Part shown: positions 1 through 9,992 of the stretch, piece after piece
Layout: every line of letters begins with the position of its first letter
Position numbering within the stretch: the stretch's first letter is position 1
Source: Chryseobacterium oranimense
GTDB lineage: Bacteria; Bacteroidota; Bacteroidia; Flavobacteriales; Weeksellaceae
Assembly (NCBI RefSeq): GCF_025244725.1
Contig: NZ_CP104203.1
Span: forward strand, 2,046,001-2,110,000
Length of the DNA: 64,000 nucleotides
Reading direction: 5' to 3'
Notes under the pieces: model-generated
Databases searched by the model: none
Seen by the model: the letters and a program-made list of their open reading frames with translations, nothing else
What the model was told of the DNA's origin: nothing
Position numbers and translations under genes: made by a program

Positions 1-453
1 AATTATATTCTTCTGGGAGAAAGTGCAGGCGGACACCTTGCACTGCTCTATGGCTATAAGCATCCTGAACAGATCAAAAAGATCGTTTCCATGAGCGGTC
101 CTACAGATTTTTACAGCCCGGAATACCTGAAATCATTTTATTCCAAATATACTTCTCCAACGTTCCAGAAAGTGGTAGGAACGAAATTTGACCGCAAAAA
201 TGTATCTGAAGCCTTTAAAGAAGCAAGCCCGATCGCCAATATATCCAATGTTCCCACATTACTGTTTCAGGGGAATAATGACTTTCTTGTGAACCAGCAT
301 CAGGGGCTTTCTATGGATTCTGCACTTACAAAGCAGAATGTGCCCCACAAGCTTGTGTTTATGAAAAGAACAGGCCATGTACCAAGGTTTTTCAGCAAAA
401 TAAAAAGAGACAGCATTATTTATCCCAATATTCTTGAATGGATAAAAAAATAA
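1..453 (+). CDS. Alpha/beta hydrolase (5'-truncated by window edge)
   Basis: The open frame continues to the left edge, so only the C-terminal 150 residues are visible. The first codons encode GESAGG, the nucleophile elbow (GxSxG) of alpha/beta-hydrolase esterases and lipases. An Asp in GNNDFLV and a His in TGHVP near the end fit the rest of the catalytic triad. The substrate cannot be told; acetyl-esterase or carboxylesterase-like enzymes have this C-terminal layout. The internal ATG at 91 lies after the nucleophile, so it is not the start. A hairpin terminator overlaps the stop codon. Confidence 0.85.
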   Translation, partial: NYILLGESAGGHLALLYGYKHPEQIKKIVSMSGPTDFYSPEYLKSFYSKYTSPTFQKVVGTKFDRKNVSEAFKEASPIANISNVPTLLFQGNNDFLVNQHQGLSMDSALTKQNVPHKLVFMKRTGHVPRFFSKIKRDSIIYPNILEWIKK

Positions 454-485
454 CCTGCCGGAAAGCAGGTTATCTATTATTTTTA
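452..485. terminator. Bidirectional hairpin terminator
   Basis: AACCTGC (452-458) pairs with GCAGGTT (465-471). A runs lie on the left and T-rich sequence on the right. It sits between the convergent hydrolase and DedA genes, so it probably serves both. Confidence 0.75.
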
Positions 486-496
486 AGTATTCTTTC

Positions 497-1192
497 TTAT
501 TCAGGATCTTTGTTCTCGTATTTTGAAAAATCTTCTTTTTTACCAAAAACAAATTTGATAATCACAGGAAGTGTTGTTATCAGAACAATAACAATGATGA
601 TCAGCTCCAGCTTTTCCTTTAAATTGATACCGAACTGCTCCTGGAAAAGTTTGTCCAGATAATGCCCTGCAAAGATCAGGATAAATGACCAAAGTACTGC
701 TCCGATAATGTTATCTCTTAAAAACTCTTTTTTATCCATTTTTACAATCCCGGCAACAATAGGGGTAAATGTTCTTACCACTGGTAAAAATCTGGCCATA
801 ATTATGGCCAACGCCCCGTGTTTTTCAAAAAAATCGTGAGCCTGATAAAGATATTTTTTCTTGAAAAGCATTGTGTCTTGCTTCTTGTATAAAGCAGGAC
901 CTGTTTTCACTCCAAAATAATAACCTATTTCGTTTCCTATAATGGCAGCAAGCGCTACACACGAAGCAAGAATAGTGGTATCTAAGAAATCGCTCCCGGT
1001 GGAGCCAAAAGTCTCTTTGATGATTTCAACGGCGTAAATACCCGACACAAACAATAATGAGTCACCCGGCAGGAAAAATCCTACAAAAAGGCCTGTTTCT
1101 GCAAAAATAATAAATAAAATAAGCCAGAACCCACCCATTTTAATATAAAACTCGGGATTCAGTAAATCCTTCCAGCTATTGAAATCTTCCAT
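497..1192 (-). CDS. DedA family membrane protein
   Basis: A 231-residue integral membrane protein with the DedA (SNARE-associated/VTT) signature: FFLPGDSLLF near residue 38, GNEIGYYFG in the middle and ARFLPVVRTFTPIVAG in the second half. Several long hydrophobic stretches are visible, including a C-terminal one. DedA proteins act in envelope homeostasis and as lipid-flippase-like transporters. Length and motif order match typical members. The charged C-terminal tail (KKEDFSKYENKDPE) is cytoplasm-like. It is transcribed alone towards the terminator at 452-485. Confidence 0.9.
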   Translation of the reverse strand: MEDFNSWKDLLNPEFYIKMGGFWLILFIIFAETGLFVGFFLPGDSLLFVSGIYAVEIIKETFGSTGSDFLDTTILASCVALAAIIGNEIGYYFGVKTGPALYKKQDTMLFKKKYLYQAHDFFEKHGALAIIMARFLPVVRTFTPIVAGIVKMDKKEFLRDNIIGAVLWSFILIFAGHYLDKLFQEQFGINLKEKLELIIIVIVLITTLPVIIKFVFGKKEDFSKYENKDPE

Positions 1193-1279
1193 ATATAACG
1201 ATTAACAACAAAAATAAGCGTAAAAAGTCTGAAACAAAAATTAATTATAAGTTTTTAACTAAAATCAGGGCATGATATT

Positions 1280-2392
1280 TTACAAGTCCATATCATCGTC
1301 TGAAACAGCAGTTCCATCGGCCATCAGAAAGGCTTTCAGGAATGGTGTGATATTTCCGTTCATGACAGAATCCACATCTGAAGTTTCGTGAGCAGAGCGG
1401 ACATCTTTTACCAATTTATACGGATGCATCACGTAGTTTCTGATCTGGCTGCCCCACTCTATTTTCATCTTATTGGCTTCTATTTCGTTTCTGGCTTTCA
1501 TGCGGGCTTCAAGCTCCATTTCATAGAGTCTTGAACGAAGGAGCTGCATGGCTTTTTCTTTGTTTTGAAGCTGAGAACGGGATTCGGAGTTCTCAATAAT
1601 AATTCCGGTTGGTGCGTGGCGAAGACGTACAGCGGTTTCTACCTTATTAACGTTCTGTCCACCGGCTCCGGAAGATCTCATGGTTTCAAATGAAATATCG
1701 GCAGGATTGATGTTGATTTCGATAGTATCATCCACCAACGGGTAAACATATACTGAAACGAAACTGGTATGCCGTTTGGCATTACTGTCAAAAGGCGAAA
1801 TTCTCACCAGTCTGTGTACTCCATTCTCCCCTTTCAGGTATCCGAAAGCATATTCACCATCAATTTCCAGGGTAACAGTTTTTACTCCGGCTACATCGCC
1901 CTCCTGATAGTTGAGCTCGCGAATCTTATAACCTTGTTTTTCAGCCCACATGGTGTACATTCTCATCAACATGGATGCCCAGTCGCAGCTTTCCGTACCT
2001 CCTGCTCCCGCAGTGATCTGCAGCACCGCAGAAAGTTCGTCACCCTCATTGGAAAGCATGTTTTTAAATTCAAGGTCTTCTATTTTCTCTACAAGCTGTG
2101 GGAATGTTTCATCCAGCTCTTTTTCAGAATCGGGATCTTCTTTGGCAAATTCTGCCAGCACCTGCAGGTCTTCAAACTGGGTACTGATTTCTTCATAATC
2201 TTCTACCCATCTCTTTTTGGAACGGAGCTGCTTCAGAAATACCTCTGCTTCCTTTGGATTATCCCAAAATTCCGGGGCAGCGGTTTTTTCATCATCATTG
2301 GCTATTTCTATCTTCTTTTTTTCGATCTGAAGGTATTTATATAAGTCGCCTATTCTGGCCTGTACTTCTTTTATCTGGTCGTTGTTGATCAC
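1280..2392 (-). CDS. prfB: Peptide chain release factor 2
   Basis: A 370-residue class-I release factor. The GGQ peptidyl-tRNA hydrolysis motif is at residues 244-246 inside [11 protein letters not shown]. The codon-recognition tripeptide is SPF (199-201), which marks RF2 (UGA/UAA) rather than RF1. The reading frame is continuous: where many bacteria have an in-frame UGA read by programmed +1 frameshifting (after the YL near residue 21), this gene reads CTT CAG, so the autoregulatory frameshift is absent. Full length. Confidence 0.95.
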   Translation of the reverse strand: MINNDQIKEVQARIGDLYKYLQIEKKKIEIANDDEKTAAPEFWDNPKEAEVFLKQLRSKKRWVEDYEEISTQFEDLQVLAEFAKEDPDSEKELDETFPQLVEKIEDLEFKNMLSNEGDELSAVLQITAGAGGTESCDWASMLMRMYTMWAEKQGYKIRELNYQEGDVAGVKTVTLEIDGEYAFGYLKGENGVHRLVRISPFDSNAKRHTSFVSVYVYPLVDDTIEININPADISFETMRSSGAGGQNVNKVETAVRLRHAPTGIIIENSESRSQLQNKEKAMQLLRSRLYEMELEARMKARNEIEANKMKIEWGSQIRNYVMHPYKLVKDVRSAHETSDVDSVMNGNITPFLKAFLMADGTAVSDDDMDL

Positions 2393-2481
2393 GAATTTTT
2401 ATTTTATACAAAAATACGGAATTCTTTTAGAGTGAAGTGTTTTGAGTTTCGAGTTTTCAGGTTTCGGATTTAATGAAAAAT

Positions 2482-2967
2482 CTAACTATTTTTTATTATC
2501 TCAGCTTCAAAGCTTTTCTTCAGAAATTCTTTAGATTTTTTACTTTCAAATTTGAAGCAGAGCATTGTCATGATATAAACAAATACCAGCATTAACAAAG
2601 GCATGAAAAATTCTATCGATATTTTTTTCTCCGTTAAACTTATCATGATAAAAACACTAGCTGTGATTGAACACCAAAATATTAGAAAAATCAATACAAA
2701 CAAATCCAACTTCATGGTTACCTGTATTTCTGTCTCATAGTTATTTTTTTGAATGATTCCATTTATTTTAGGGAGAAAGGAATTTCTGTATTGAATAACT
2801 CTGCTTATTTCAAAACTGTTACTATTCACAGATCCCTCATATCCCTTTATTGGGTTCCTTCCTAAACCAAATTTTTTAGGTTCAACAAAGTCGGAAAGTC
2901 TTGTTAAAACTTCCTGTTCAGATAAGTTTGTTTTGTACGTAATACGCTCAAATGGCAAGTATTTCAT
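2482..2967 (-). CDS. Hypothetical membrane protein
   Basis: 161 residues, family not recognised. Two adjacent hydrophobic segments (about residues 88-112 and 119-140) are separated by a short EKKISIE loop, suggesting a two-helix membrane protein with a long N-terminal soluble part and a Lys-rich tail. It lies 17 bp downstream of the FAD oxidoreductase gene on the same strand and may be co-transcribed with it. Codon use resembles the neighbours. Confidence 0.6.
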   Translation of the reverse strand: MKYLPFERITYKTNLSEQEVLTRLSDFVEPKKFGLGRNPIKGYEGSVNSNSFEISRVIQYRNSFLPKINGIIQKNNYETEIQVTMKLDLFVLIFLIFWCSITASVFIMISLTEKKISIEFFMPLLMLVFVYIMTMLCFKFESKKSKEFLKKSFEAEIIKNS

Positions 2968-2984
2968 GGGTATCAGATAAGTAT

Positions 2985-4091
2985 TTATATCATTTCAGCC
3001 ATCATTTCACCAATCTTCGGAGCTAAAGCAACGCCCATTCCTGAAAGTCTTACGGCACAAAACTGTCTTTCCGAAATTTGTTTTACAATCGGCGTTTTTT
3101 CTGAACCCATTGCCATAATTCCTGACCAGCGAAGCGCAATCTTAAAGTCCTGTCCGGGCAGAATGACTTCTTTCAAAAAGTTTTCCAAATGCTTCTGAAG
3201 AAATTCTGTGGTTTCGAAATCTGTGGTTTCTTCGGTTTTAAAATCCTGATTTCGGCCGCCACCCAGGAGAACTCTGTTGTCCAGATTCCTGAAATAATAA
3301 AATCCTTCATCATAATGGAAGGTTCCTCTGAGTTTCAGTCCGTCAATGGGTTCTGTCAGAAGAATCTGTCCGCGTGCAGGAATAATCTCCTCTTTTTCAA
3401 GAAATTTTGAACTGAATGCGTTCGTGCAGTAAATTATTTTATCAGCCTCCACAGCAAGATTTTCTGAAATATGGATCTTTATTTCATCCAGATTTTCATC
3501 AATCGTTTTCACGTCGGTACCAAAAAGAAATTCGATTTTCAGTTCGTGGCATTTTTCAAGGAGTTTCTGCAGCAGCTTCCCGGAATGCAGACTTCCTTCA
3601 CAGGGATTTTCAATCAGAAATTCAGATTTTCCGAGACCGAATTCTGCTATTTTCTCCTGATTAAGGATATAGGTTTGCTCAAGATCTGTTATTATTTTCA
3701 GCTTTTCATTTACAGTATCTAAATGCTGCAAGGGTTCGCTGTTATTTAAAATTTCATATCCTCCGCTCAGTTCAAAATCTATTTCGTTATTCTTAAAATA
3801 ACTTCTTATTTTTTGGAGCCCTTCGAACCTCATTTTAACCAATTCCAATGTCTTTTCCCATCCCATTTTCTGAGAATCGGCAATTACTTCCGTCAGGCTT
3901 CCAAAGCATGCAAAACCGGCATTCCGGGTTGAAGCTCCCAGAGGAATCGTATTTCTTTCAATAATCAGAACAGTTTTTTCCGGATATTTCTCTTTAATAG
4001 ATATGGCTGTCCAAAGCCCGGTAAATCCGGCACCGATAATAACAATATCTCTTTTCCTGTAAAAGGTTTCCAGTTCCCAGATGCTGTTCAT
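2985..4091 (-). CDS. FAD-dependent oxidoreductase (DAO family)
   Basis: 368 residues. The N-terminal dinucleotide-binding motif GAGFTG (residues 20-25) is followed by an acidic strand end (VLIIERN). The core resembles the D-amino-acid oxidase/glycine oxidase fold: ASTRNAGFA after the FAD motif, a substrate-binding middle region, and a C-terminal LRWSGIMAMG ... RLSGMGVALAPKIGEMMAE that closes the FAD site. The exact substrate, an amino acid or other amine, cannot be inferred. There is no signal peptide, so it is cytosolic. Confidence 0.85.
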   Translation of the reverse strand: MNSIWELETFYRKRDIVIIGAGFTGLWTAISIKEKYPEKTVLIIERNTIPLGASTRNAGFACFGSLTEVIADSQKMGWEKTLELVKMRFEGLQKIRSYFKNNEIDFELSGGYEILNNSEPLQHLDTVNEKLKIITDLEQTYILNQEKIAEFGLGKSEFLIENPCEGSLHSGKLLQKLLEKCHELKIEFLFGTDVKTIDENLDEIKIHISENLAVEADKIIYCTNAFSSKFLEKEEIIPARGQILLTEPIDGLKLRGTFHYDEGFYYFRNLDNRVLLGGGRNQDFKTEETTDFETTEFLQKHLENFLKEVILPGQDFKIALRWSGIMAMGSEKTPIVKQISERQFCAVRLSGMGVALAPKIGEMMAEMI

Positions 4092-4338
4092 TTTTTTGTA
4101 AAATGTAAAAGGTATTGATGTATTGATGATGATGTAGATGTCAGATGCTAGATATCAGATTTCAGACTGGAGGTTTTTAGATAGTAGATGCAAGATGCAG
4201 GTACAAGTTTAAACTTAGGTATTATAAAAGTTATTTATAGTGTTGCAAAGTTTCAGTCATACACTAAAGCTCTCTAACCCTAAACACTCTAACTCTCCAC
4301 ATCAACCCGAATCTCGAATCTCGTAGCCAACCACCACG
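4092..4338. other. Intergenic low-complexity sequence
   Basis: 247 bp between two minus-strand genes. It holds degenerate short repeats of the AGATG/CAGATG type around 4120-4200 and a CTAACCCTAAACACTCTAACT-like simple stretch near 4270-4300. I see no open frame, terminator or clear promoter. Such decayed simple sequence recurs in other gaps of this window. Confidence 0.5.
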
Positions 4339-5700
4339 TTACCCTTGTGACTTACCGCCCTCTTCCTCATTATGCTGGAATCCGATTGCTCTTCGCGGCT
4401 CTTCAACGGCTTTGTAAGTATCCAGTTCTTTTTTCAGGGCCTGAATTCTGAATTTGAATTCATCGAAATTATTGATAATGGAATCTGCCAGGAATCTTGC
4501 AACCTGATCCAGGTATTCTTCGGTAAGTTTTCCGGCTGCGTCTCGTAACGCTGCATCTAAAAGCTTCTGGTCAATCTTGATATTTTCATTTCGGGTTCGC
4601 TCATACTGATTTTTAAGCCGTTTTTTAAGACTTTGTGTAAAATCTATAAGCATGGTATTGCTGAATGCCTTCATTTTGGATGACACTTCATGCCAGAACG
4701 GAACTTTATCGGCTTTGTTCTTTTTTAGAATCTTATAAAGCAGGGAATCTTCTTCAAGCTCTTTGGTCATCGCGTACAGAATAATTTCCGAACGTTCTGC
4801 TGCATTGGGTGGGAATATCGGGATCATCACATCAAATCTTCCGGGAGCAAGGACTTCTTCATCAATTTCCGAAACGGAATTGGCTGAACCTACCATGAGC
4901 AGTTCTTCTTTTTCAAATTTGCCGATGTAATGCAGGATCAGCTCCTGGGTTTCCAGATTACACGAAGCAAGGTCTGTTTCTGCTCTTCTCTCCATCATAA
5001 TTTCATCAAAATCATCAAGGAAAAGCAATACTTTTTCTTCTTTCATCATGGTGAGAAGAAAATCATTGAAATTGGTTTTATTTCCGTCTACGAAAGAAGT
5101 TCCCAGGTAGTGTTTTTTGACTTCTTTAAATTGGTATCCGATAATCTCTGCGATTTTGGTTGCCCAGAAAATTTTCCCGCTTCCCGGAGGTCCGTACAGG
5201 ACAATTCCCGCAGGTTTATGAATTCCCCAGTCTTTGATCTGCTGAGGGTTCAGGAAGGGTTCCAAAGTACCTGATATATAAAAGAACAGATCCCTGTAGC
5301 CAATAAAGTCTCTGTACTTCAGGCTGGTTTTCTGTCCGAAATAGTCATAAACAAACTGGTAATTTCCGCCAAGCTTATTATCGATGCCATAGCTTGAGAT
5401 CGATGAACGGAAAAATCCATTATCAAAAATATTGGGATTGGTTTCCTTAATGGCTTCTTCCACTTTTTCCTTGGGCTGATTGATCACCTCAGCGATCTGC
5501 TCCACGGTTTTATTTTTGTCCAGATCTTCTTCATAAAGCTTTAAAAAATCCATATTCTCACGGGCAAATTTTTCAAAATCTTCTTTCACTTCAAAGTTGG
5601 TACTGATGCACTCACCAAGTTCAAGGTCAAAATCCTGGATAAACTGCTTGATGGCTTCTGCGGAAACATTCAGCTCTTTGGCTAACTCAATTAACTTCAT
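4339..5700 (-). CDS. AAA-family ATPase with N-terminal IF2_N-like domain
   Basis: 453 residues. Residues 1-60 (LIELAKELNVSAEAIKQF) resemble the small IF2_N-type helical domain. A single AAA module follows: Walker A region GPPGSGKI (170-177), Walker B LLFLDDFDE with Asp229-Asp230, and LAPGRFD as the second region of homology. The residue after the Walker Lys is Ile, where Ser or Thr normally coordinates Mg2+; the DNA reads AAA ATT. A helical C-terminus follows. The resemblance is to FtsH/ClpX-like clade ATPases, but no protease domain or zinc site is present. Function unknown; possibly a remodelling ATPase. Confidence 0.8.
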   Translation of the reverse strand: MKLIELAKELNVSAEAIKQFIQDFDLELGECISTNFEVKEDFEKFARENMDFLKLYEEDLDKNKTVEQIAEVINQPKEKVEEAIKETNPNIFDNGFFRSSISSYGIDNKLGGNYQFVYDYFGQKTSLKYRDFIGYRDLFFYISGTLEPFLNPQQIKDWGIHKPAGIVLYGPPGSGKIFWATKIAEIIGYQFKEVKKHYLGTSFVDGNKTNFNDFLLTMMKEEKVLLFLDDFDEIMMERRAETDLASCNLETQELILHYIGKFEKEELLMVGSANSVSEIDEEVLAPGRFDVMIPIFPPNAAERSEIILYAMTKELEEDSLLYKILKKNKADKVPFWHEVSSKMKAFSNTMLIDFTQSLKKRLKNQYERTRNENIKIDQKLLDAALRDAAGKLTEEYLDQVARFLADSIINNFDEFKFRIQALKKELDTYKAVEEPRRAIGFQHNEEEGGKSQG

Positions 5701-5824
5701 AAACGACCGATTAGTTCAATCAAATTTAATATTTTAATCTTATAAATCTATTGAAAATATGGTAAAATAAATATTCATATTCCTCTAAAGCTGGCAGAAA
5801 AACGCAACATATCCCGGGAGTTCT

Positions 5825-6820
5825 TTATTGAACGGAAACTTTTTCAACCATATCATTCACCGCTTTTTCTATTACTTCCGGCTGATCCTGATTGATATAA
5901 TGACCACTTTTTTCAGCTATAATCTGTTTGCTGTCGGTAGATAAATTCAGCAAATCTTTCTGCATTTTATCCCATGCTCCCAGCATTTCATTTTTTATTT
6001 TCTGATCCTTAATGAAGCTGTCATAATTTGTTTTGTCTCCTGCCGTAATGACATACACAGGAACAGAACCAAAGGTATTGATGGCCGCCGCCTCTGTTTT
6101 AACAGATTTCATATGATCTTGTTCTTCCAGGGTAGCATCGGCACTTTTATAAAGCAGTGCAGGCATAATAGAATTCTGATATTGGTATCTGGCATTTGCC
6201 GGAAACATATTTTTAAACATCAGCCTTGCTGCTCCGAATGTATTGGCAAATTTTAAAAATCCACCCGGCAGACCCTGGTTTACCATTTTATATAATTGTG
6301 GGGACAGGTATTTTTCATCAGCAGGATACTGGCTGTCTACGAGGATTACTCCTGCAACGTCCTGCGGGTATTTCTGGACAAAAAACCGGATAAGCATCCC
6401 TCCGAAAGAGTGCCCAACCAGAATGTACGGTTTGGGCGCTTTTGATTTTTCCAGAAGTGTATGAAGTTCTTCCGCTATTTTATCACCTGTTTTGGGATTC
6501 GTTCCTCTTTCACTCCATAATATCCCTGATCTGTCATAGGAAAATGTGGTATAGGATTTTGGAAGATCCTGCTGAATATGATACCATTGCAAATGACCTG
6601 CAGGATCGAAAGCAGTTTCAAAAACTACTGTAGGTCCTCCTTTCCCCTGCTGTAAATAATGCATCTGGTGGTTTTCAACTTCTGCAAACTGTCCGTCAGG
6701 CTTTATTTTTTCAGCTATTGAACGGGATATTTTTTCAAATACAAATCCGGCCAACAACAAGAGAAAGATGATTAAGAGCAGGGCCATCAGTATTCTCTTT
6801 ATCCATTTAATGGTATTCAT
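5825..6820 (-). CDS. Membrane-anchored alpha/beta hydrolase
   Basis: 331 residues. A hydrophobic N-terminal helix (about residues 10-28) anchors or exports the protein. The alpha/beta-hydrolase core has the nucleophile elbow GHSFGG (Ser138), preceded by the typical SYDRSGILWS strand. Likely acid and His residues lie in TAGDKTNYD and EKSGHYINQDQP. The layout resembles haloperoxidase or lactonase-type hydrolases; substrate unknown. It is transcribed alone, divergent from the ABC transporter genes. Confidence 0.85.
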   Translation of the reverse strand: MNTIKWIKRILMALLLIIFLLLLAGFVFEKISRSIAEKIKPDGQFAEVENHQMHYLQQGKGGPTVVFETAFDPAGHLQWYHIQQDLPKSYTTFSYDRSGILWSERGTNPKTGDKIAEELHTLLEKSKAPKPYILVGHSFGGMLIRFFVQKYPQDVAGVILVDSQYPADEKYLSPQLYKMVNQGLPGGFLKFANTFGAARLMFKNMFPANARYQYQNSIMPALLYKSADATLEEQDHMKSVKTEAAAINTFGSVPVYVITAGDKTNYDSFIKDQKIKNEMLGAWDKMQKDLLNLSTDSKQIIAEKSGHYINQDQPEVIEKAVNDMVEKVSVQ

Positions 6821-6999
6821 AGTTATATTTTTTAAGTGATTGTTTTTTAATGGGTCTTTATTCAGGGGAAATAGTTACACCGTTAAGACAATAACGAACT
6901 GATAATTATTACATTCCATTGACTTTAATGATTCAAAATAAAACAGGACTTGTAACAATTCTTCAGTTATACAGACTACTACTATGTAAAACAAATTAC

Positions 7000-7911
7000 A
7001 TGGAAAAAATTTTGTCAGTAAAGAATTTAACCAAAAAATTCAAAAGGACTGTGGTGAATAATATTTCCTTTGATGTAGAAAAAGGAAATGTCTATGGTTT
7101 ATTGGGCCCCAACGGAAGCGGGAAGTCTACGACATTCGGGATGCTGCTGTCCACGATCAACCCGACCAGCGGAGACTGGTATTGGTTTGGCAAAAAAGGA
7201 ACGGATCCGGATACCCTGAAGAAGATAGGAGCCATTATAGAACAGCCCAATTTTTATCCTTATCTGGATGCTGAAACGAATCTTAAGATAGTTGCCGAGA
7301 TCAAGGGAACTCCACATACAAGAATTGACGAAGTTTTAAAAACAGTCGGTCTTCTGGAAAGAAAAAAAGATGCTTTCAAAACCTATTCTCTGGGGATGAA
7401 GCAGCGTCTGTCCATCGCATCTGCCATGCTGAACAATCCGGAGGTGATGATCCTTGACGAGCCTACCAACGGGCTGGATCCGGAAGGAATTATCCAGATT
7501 CGTGAGATCATCAGCAATATTGCCAGACAAGGCATTACGATTATCATTGCCAGCCATCTTCTGGACGAAATCGAAAAGATCTGCAGCCATGTTATTGTTC
7601 TAAAAGAAGGAAATGCCATCTACAGCGGAAGAGTGGATGAAATGACTGCCAATAACGGGTATTTTGAATTAAAAGCCGATAATAACACGCTGCTTTTAAA
7701 TGCTCTGCAAGAACTTCAATGGTTCAGTGCCGTGAAAACCGAAGGTGAGATCGTTAAAGCCCAGATTCGTGAAGATGCTTCTGTATCTGCTTCAACATTA
7801 AACCAGAAGCTTGCCGAAAAAGGGATTTATCTTTCTCATTTAACGAAGAAAAAGCTGTCTCTGGAAACCCAATTCCTTGAACTTGTAAAAAACACGAATA
7901 CCCATGCTTAA
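7000..7911 (+). CDS. ABC transporter ATP-binding protein
   Basis: A 303-residue nucleotide-binding subunit. Walker A GPNGSGKST (36-44), signature variant YSLGMKQRLS, Walker B MILDEPTNGLDP and the switch His in IASHLLDEIEK are all present, so it should be active. The ATG at 7000 (MEKILSVKNL) is chosen over an in-frame ATG at 6919 because it fits the family's N-terminus. It overlaps the permease gene by 8 bp. The pair resembles antibiotic- or lantibiotic-type export systems, but the substrate is unknown. Confidence 0.92.
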   Translation: MEKILSVKNLTKKFKRTVVNNISFDVEKGNVYGLLGPNGSGKSTTFGMLLSTINPTSGDWYWFGKKGTDPDTLKKIGAIIEQPNFYPYLDAETNLKIVAEIKGTPHTRIDEVLKTVGLLERKKDAFKTYSLGMKQRLSIASAMLNNPEVMILDEPTNGLDPEGIIQIREIISNIARQGITIIIASHLLDEIEKICSHVIVLKEGNAIYSGRVDEMTANNGYFELKADNNTLLLNALQELQWFSAVKTEGEIVKAQIREDASVSASTLNQKLAEKGIYLSHLTKKKLSLETQFLELVKNTNTHA

Positions 7912-8749
7912 ATTACTAAAACTAGAATATTATAAAAATCTGAACTACAGACCGTTCAAGATTTTCACTATCCTCTATTTTGCTATTCTGATTGCCCTTT
8001 TATTCATTGGACTGGTAGATCTGGATATTTTCGGAGGAACCATCAATCTGAAGGAACAGGGAATTTACAATTTCCCTGAAATATGGAACTTCACCACATG
8101 GATTGTTGCCCTGCTGAAAATTTTCCTGGGGCTGATTATTGTTTTTTCAATCTCCCAGGAATTCACCAACAGGATGTTTAAGCAAAACACCATCGATGGG
8201 CTGAGTAGAAAGGAGTTTATAGAATCAAAGCTTTTAACGATTATAATTTTCACGACTGTTTCTACACTGATTGTGTTTATCATCACAATGTTTTTGGGCC
8301 ATCAATATTCCAAAGTGACCGATCCTGCAAAAACTTATGAGGAGGTTTATTATATCGGAAATTATTTTGTGAAGCTGTTTACATTCTTCTCTTTCCTGAT
8401 GTTCCTTTCGATATTGCTCAGAAAATCCATGTTTGTATTCCTTGGTTTCTTTGCCTATTGGGTTGCTGAAAAGATCTTAACAGGGATCGAAGCTTACCAG
8501 AAACTAAGCGGGATGCAGGGAGAGCAGAGAAAAGCAGTGCTTGAACATGACTTTTTTATCACCAGCCTTCTGCCATTGGAAAGTATGTCCAACCTGACCC
8601 CCAACCCGTTAATGCGACTGAATCTTGTTAAAGTAATGGGCGTAAAGTATGAAGCTCACTATCCTACAGAAAGTATGATTGCCTGTATCATCTGGTCTGT
8701 GATCTTTATTGCAGGTTCTTACTGGATATTGAGAAAAAGGGATTGGTAG
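7904..8749 (+). CDS. ABC transporter permease
   Basis: 281 residues with about six hydrophobic segments, starting near residues 20-40 and ending at GSYWILRKRDW. The EFTNRMFKQNTIDGLSRKEFIESK stretch after the second segment is typical of ABC-2 type permeases paired with single-domain ATPases. Its start overlaps the end of the ATPase gene, so translation is probably coupled. The two products should form a dimeric exporter in the inner membrane. A strong hairpin terminator follows at 8847-8868. Confidence 0.88.
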   Translation: MLKLLKLEYYKNLNYRPFKIFTILYFAILIALLFIGLVDLDIFGGTINLKEQGIYNFPEIWNFTTWIVALLKIFLGLIIVFSISQEFTNRMFKQNTIDGLSRKEFIESKLLTIIIFTTVSTLIVFIITMFLGHQYSKVTDPAKTYEEVYYIGNYFVKLFTFFSFLMFLSILLRKSMFVFLGFFAYWVAEKILTGIEAYQKLSGMQGEQRKAVLEHDFFITSLLPLESMSNLTPNPLMRLNLVKVMGVKYEAHYPTESMIACIIWSVIFIAGSYWILRKRDW

Positions 8750-8846
8750 GTTTTACAATTAAATGATTTAAAATTGAAATATTAAGTGGTCTCCGGATCA
8801 CAGTATAAAAGAAAGATTTCAAATATCTAATTAAATGAAATAAAAA

Positions 8847-8868
8847 AAGACCGCTTTTCAGCGGTCTT
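8847..8868. terminator. Bidirectional hairpin terminator
   Basis: AAGACCGC (8847-8854) and GCGGTCTT (8861-8868) with a six-base loop. An A run lies to the left, so it works best for msrAB on the minus strand, but it also lies just downstream of the ABC permease. Confidence 0.8.
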
Positions 8869-8876
8869 CCTTCATA

Positions 8877-9992
8877 TTACTTTTTATCCAGCAAAGAGAT
8901 ATAATCTCCGTAGCCTTTTTTCTCCATTTCTGCTTTCGGTATAAACTTTAGTGAAGCACTGTTGATACAATATCTAAGTCCTCCTTTATCAGCCGGACCG
9001 TCTGTGAAAACATGTCCAAGGTGGGCGTCTCCGGTTTTACTTCTTACTTCCACTCTTACCATTCCTGCAGATTTATCCATTTTCTCTTCAATCAGTTTTT
9101 TAGTGATCGGTTTTGAGAAGCTTGGCCATCCGCAGCCGGATTCAAATTTATCGGTAGAAATAAATAAAGGTTCCCCTGTTGTGATATCTACATAAATTCC
9201 TTCACGTGTTTCGTCCCAGTATTCATTTTGGAAAGGTCTTTCCGTTGCGTTTTCCTGAGTCACGTTATACTGTTCAGCAGTCAGTTTTTCTTTTAACACT
9301 TTTTTGTCCTGCTTCTGGTATTTTGCTTTAGGAAGCGGGTTGGCATTTTTAGCCATTTCAAAAAGTCCTGGTTCAATATGACAATACCCTCCCGGATTTT
9401 TATCCAGATAATCCTGATGATAATCTTCTGCTTTATAGAAGTTTTTCAGTTCAACAGTTTCTACTACGACAGGCTGGGAATAATCGGCAGATAATTTTGA
9501 TACTTCATTTTTCACCACGGTTTCATCCCTTTTGTTTGTGAAATAAATTCCCGTTCTGTACTGGTCTCCTCTGTCGTTTCCTTGTTTGTTAAGACTTGTA
9601 GGATCAATTGTTTTAAAATAAAGGTCAATCAGCAACTTCAGATCAACCTGGTCAGGATCATATTTTACTTTTACTGTTTCCGCAAAACCTGTGGTATGGC
9701 TCACCACCTGTTCATAAGTAGGATTCTGGGTATTTCCGTTGGCATAGCCTACTTCAGTTCCTACAACCCCGCGAATCTGCTGAAAAAAGTGTTCCGTACC
9801 CCAAAAACATCCTCCTGCAAAATAAATTTCTCTTACATTTTTATTATCCATAATTTCCTGATTTTCCTTTTCTTTTGTTAATTCTTTGGACTTAGAATTC
9901 TTAAAAAGCCCCGATCCTGCAGCAAAAACTGCGACACCCAGAATAATTCCGAGCACGATAAATATATTTTTCATTTTTTTCTTTTTATCCAT
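8877..9992 (-). CDS. msrAB: Bifunctional peptide methionine sulfoxide reductase MsrA/MsrB
   Basis: 371 residues. A membrane helix near residues 9-25 suggests anchoring with the enzyme outside the cytoplasm. The MsrA domain has GCFWG (catalytic Cys62). The MsrB domain has SGCGWPSF (resolving/zinc-type Cys) and RYCINSASL with the catalytic Cys. It reduces both methionine-S- and methionine-R-sulfoxide in proteins. Start at 9992 (MDKKKKM); the Met at residue 7 is an alternative. Its start codon overlaps the DUF417 stop (TAATG), so the two are translationally coupled. It is the last gene of the sigma-factor cluster. Confidence 0.95.
   Translation of the reverse strand: MDKKKKMKNIFIVLGIILGVAVFAAGSGLFKNSKSKELTKEKENQEIMDNKNVREIYFAGGCFWGTEHFFQQIRGVVGTEVGYANGNTQNPTYEQVVSHTTGFAETVKVKYDPDQVDLKLLIDLYFKTIDPTSLNKQGNDRGDQYRTGIYFTNKRDETVVKNEVSKLSADYSQPVVVETVELKNFYKAEDYHQDYLDKNPGGYCHIEPGLFEMAKNANPLPKAKYQKQDKKVLKEKLTAEQYNVTQENATERPFQNEYWDETREGIYVDITTGEPLFISTDKFESGCGWPSFSKPITKKLIEEKMDKSAGMVRVEVRSKTGDAHLGHVFTDGPADKGGLRYCINSASLKFIPKAEMEKKGYGDYISLLDKK

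Noticed and set aside
1769..2344. Plus-strand 191-codon open frame opposite prfB
   Set aside because: It is fully antisense to a conserved gene, with Phe/Ile/Leu-rich composition typical of a shadow frame.
1280..2392. RF2 programmed frameshift site
   Set aside because: Looked for the CTT TGA slip site; the frame is continuous.
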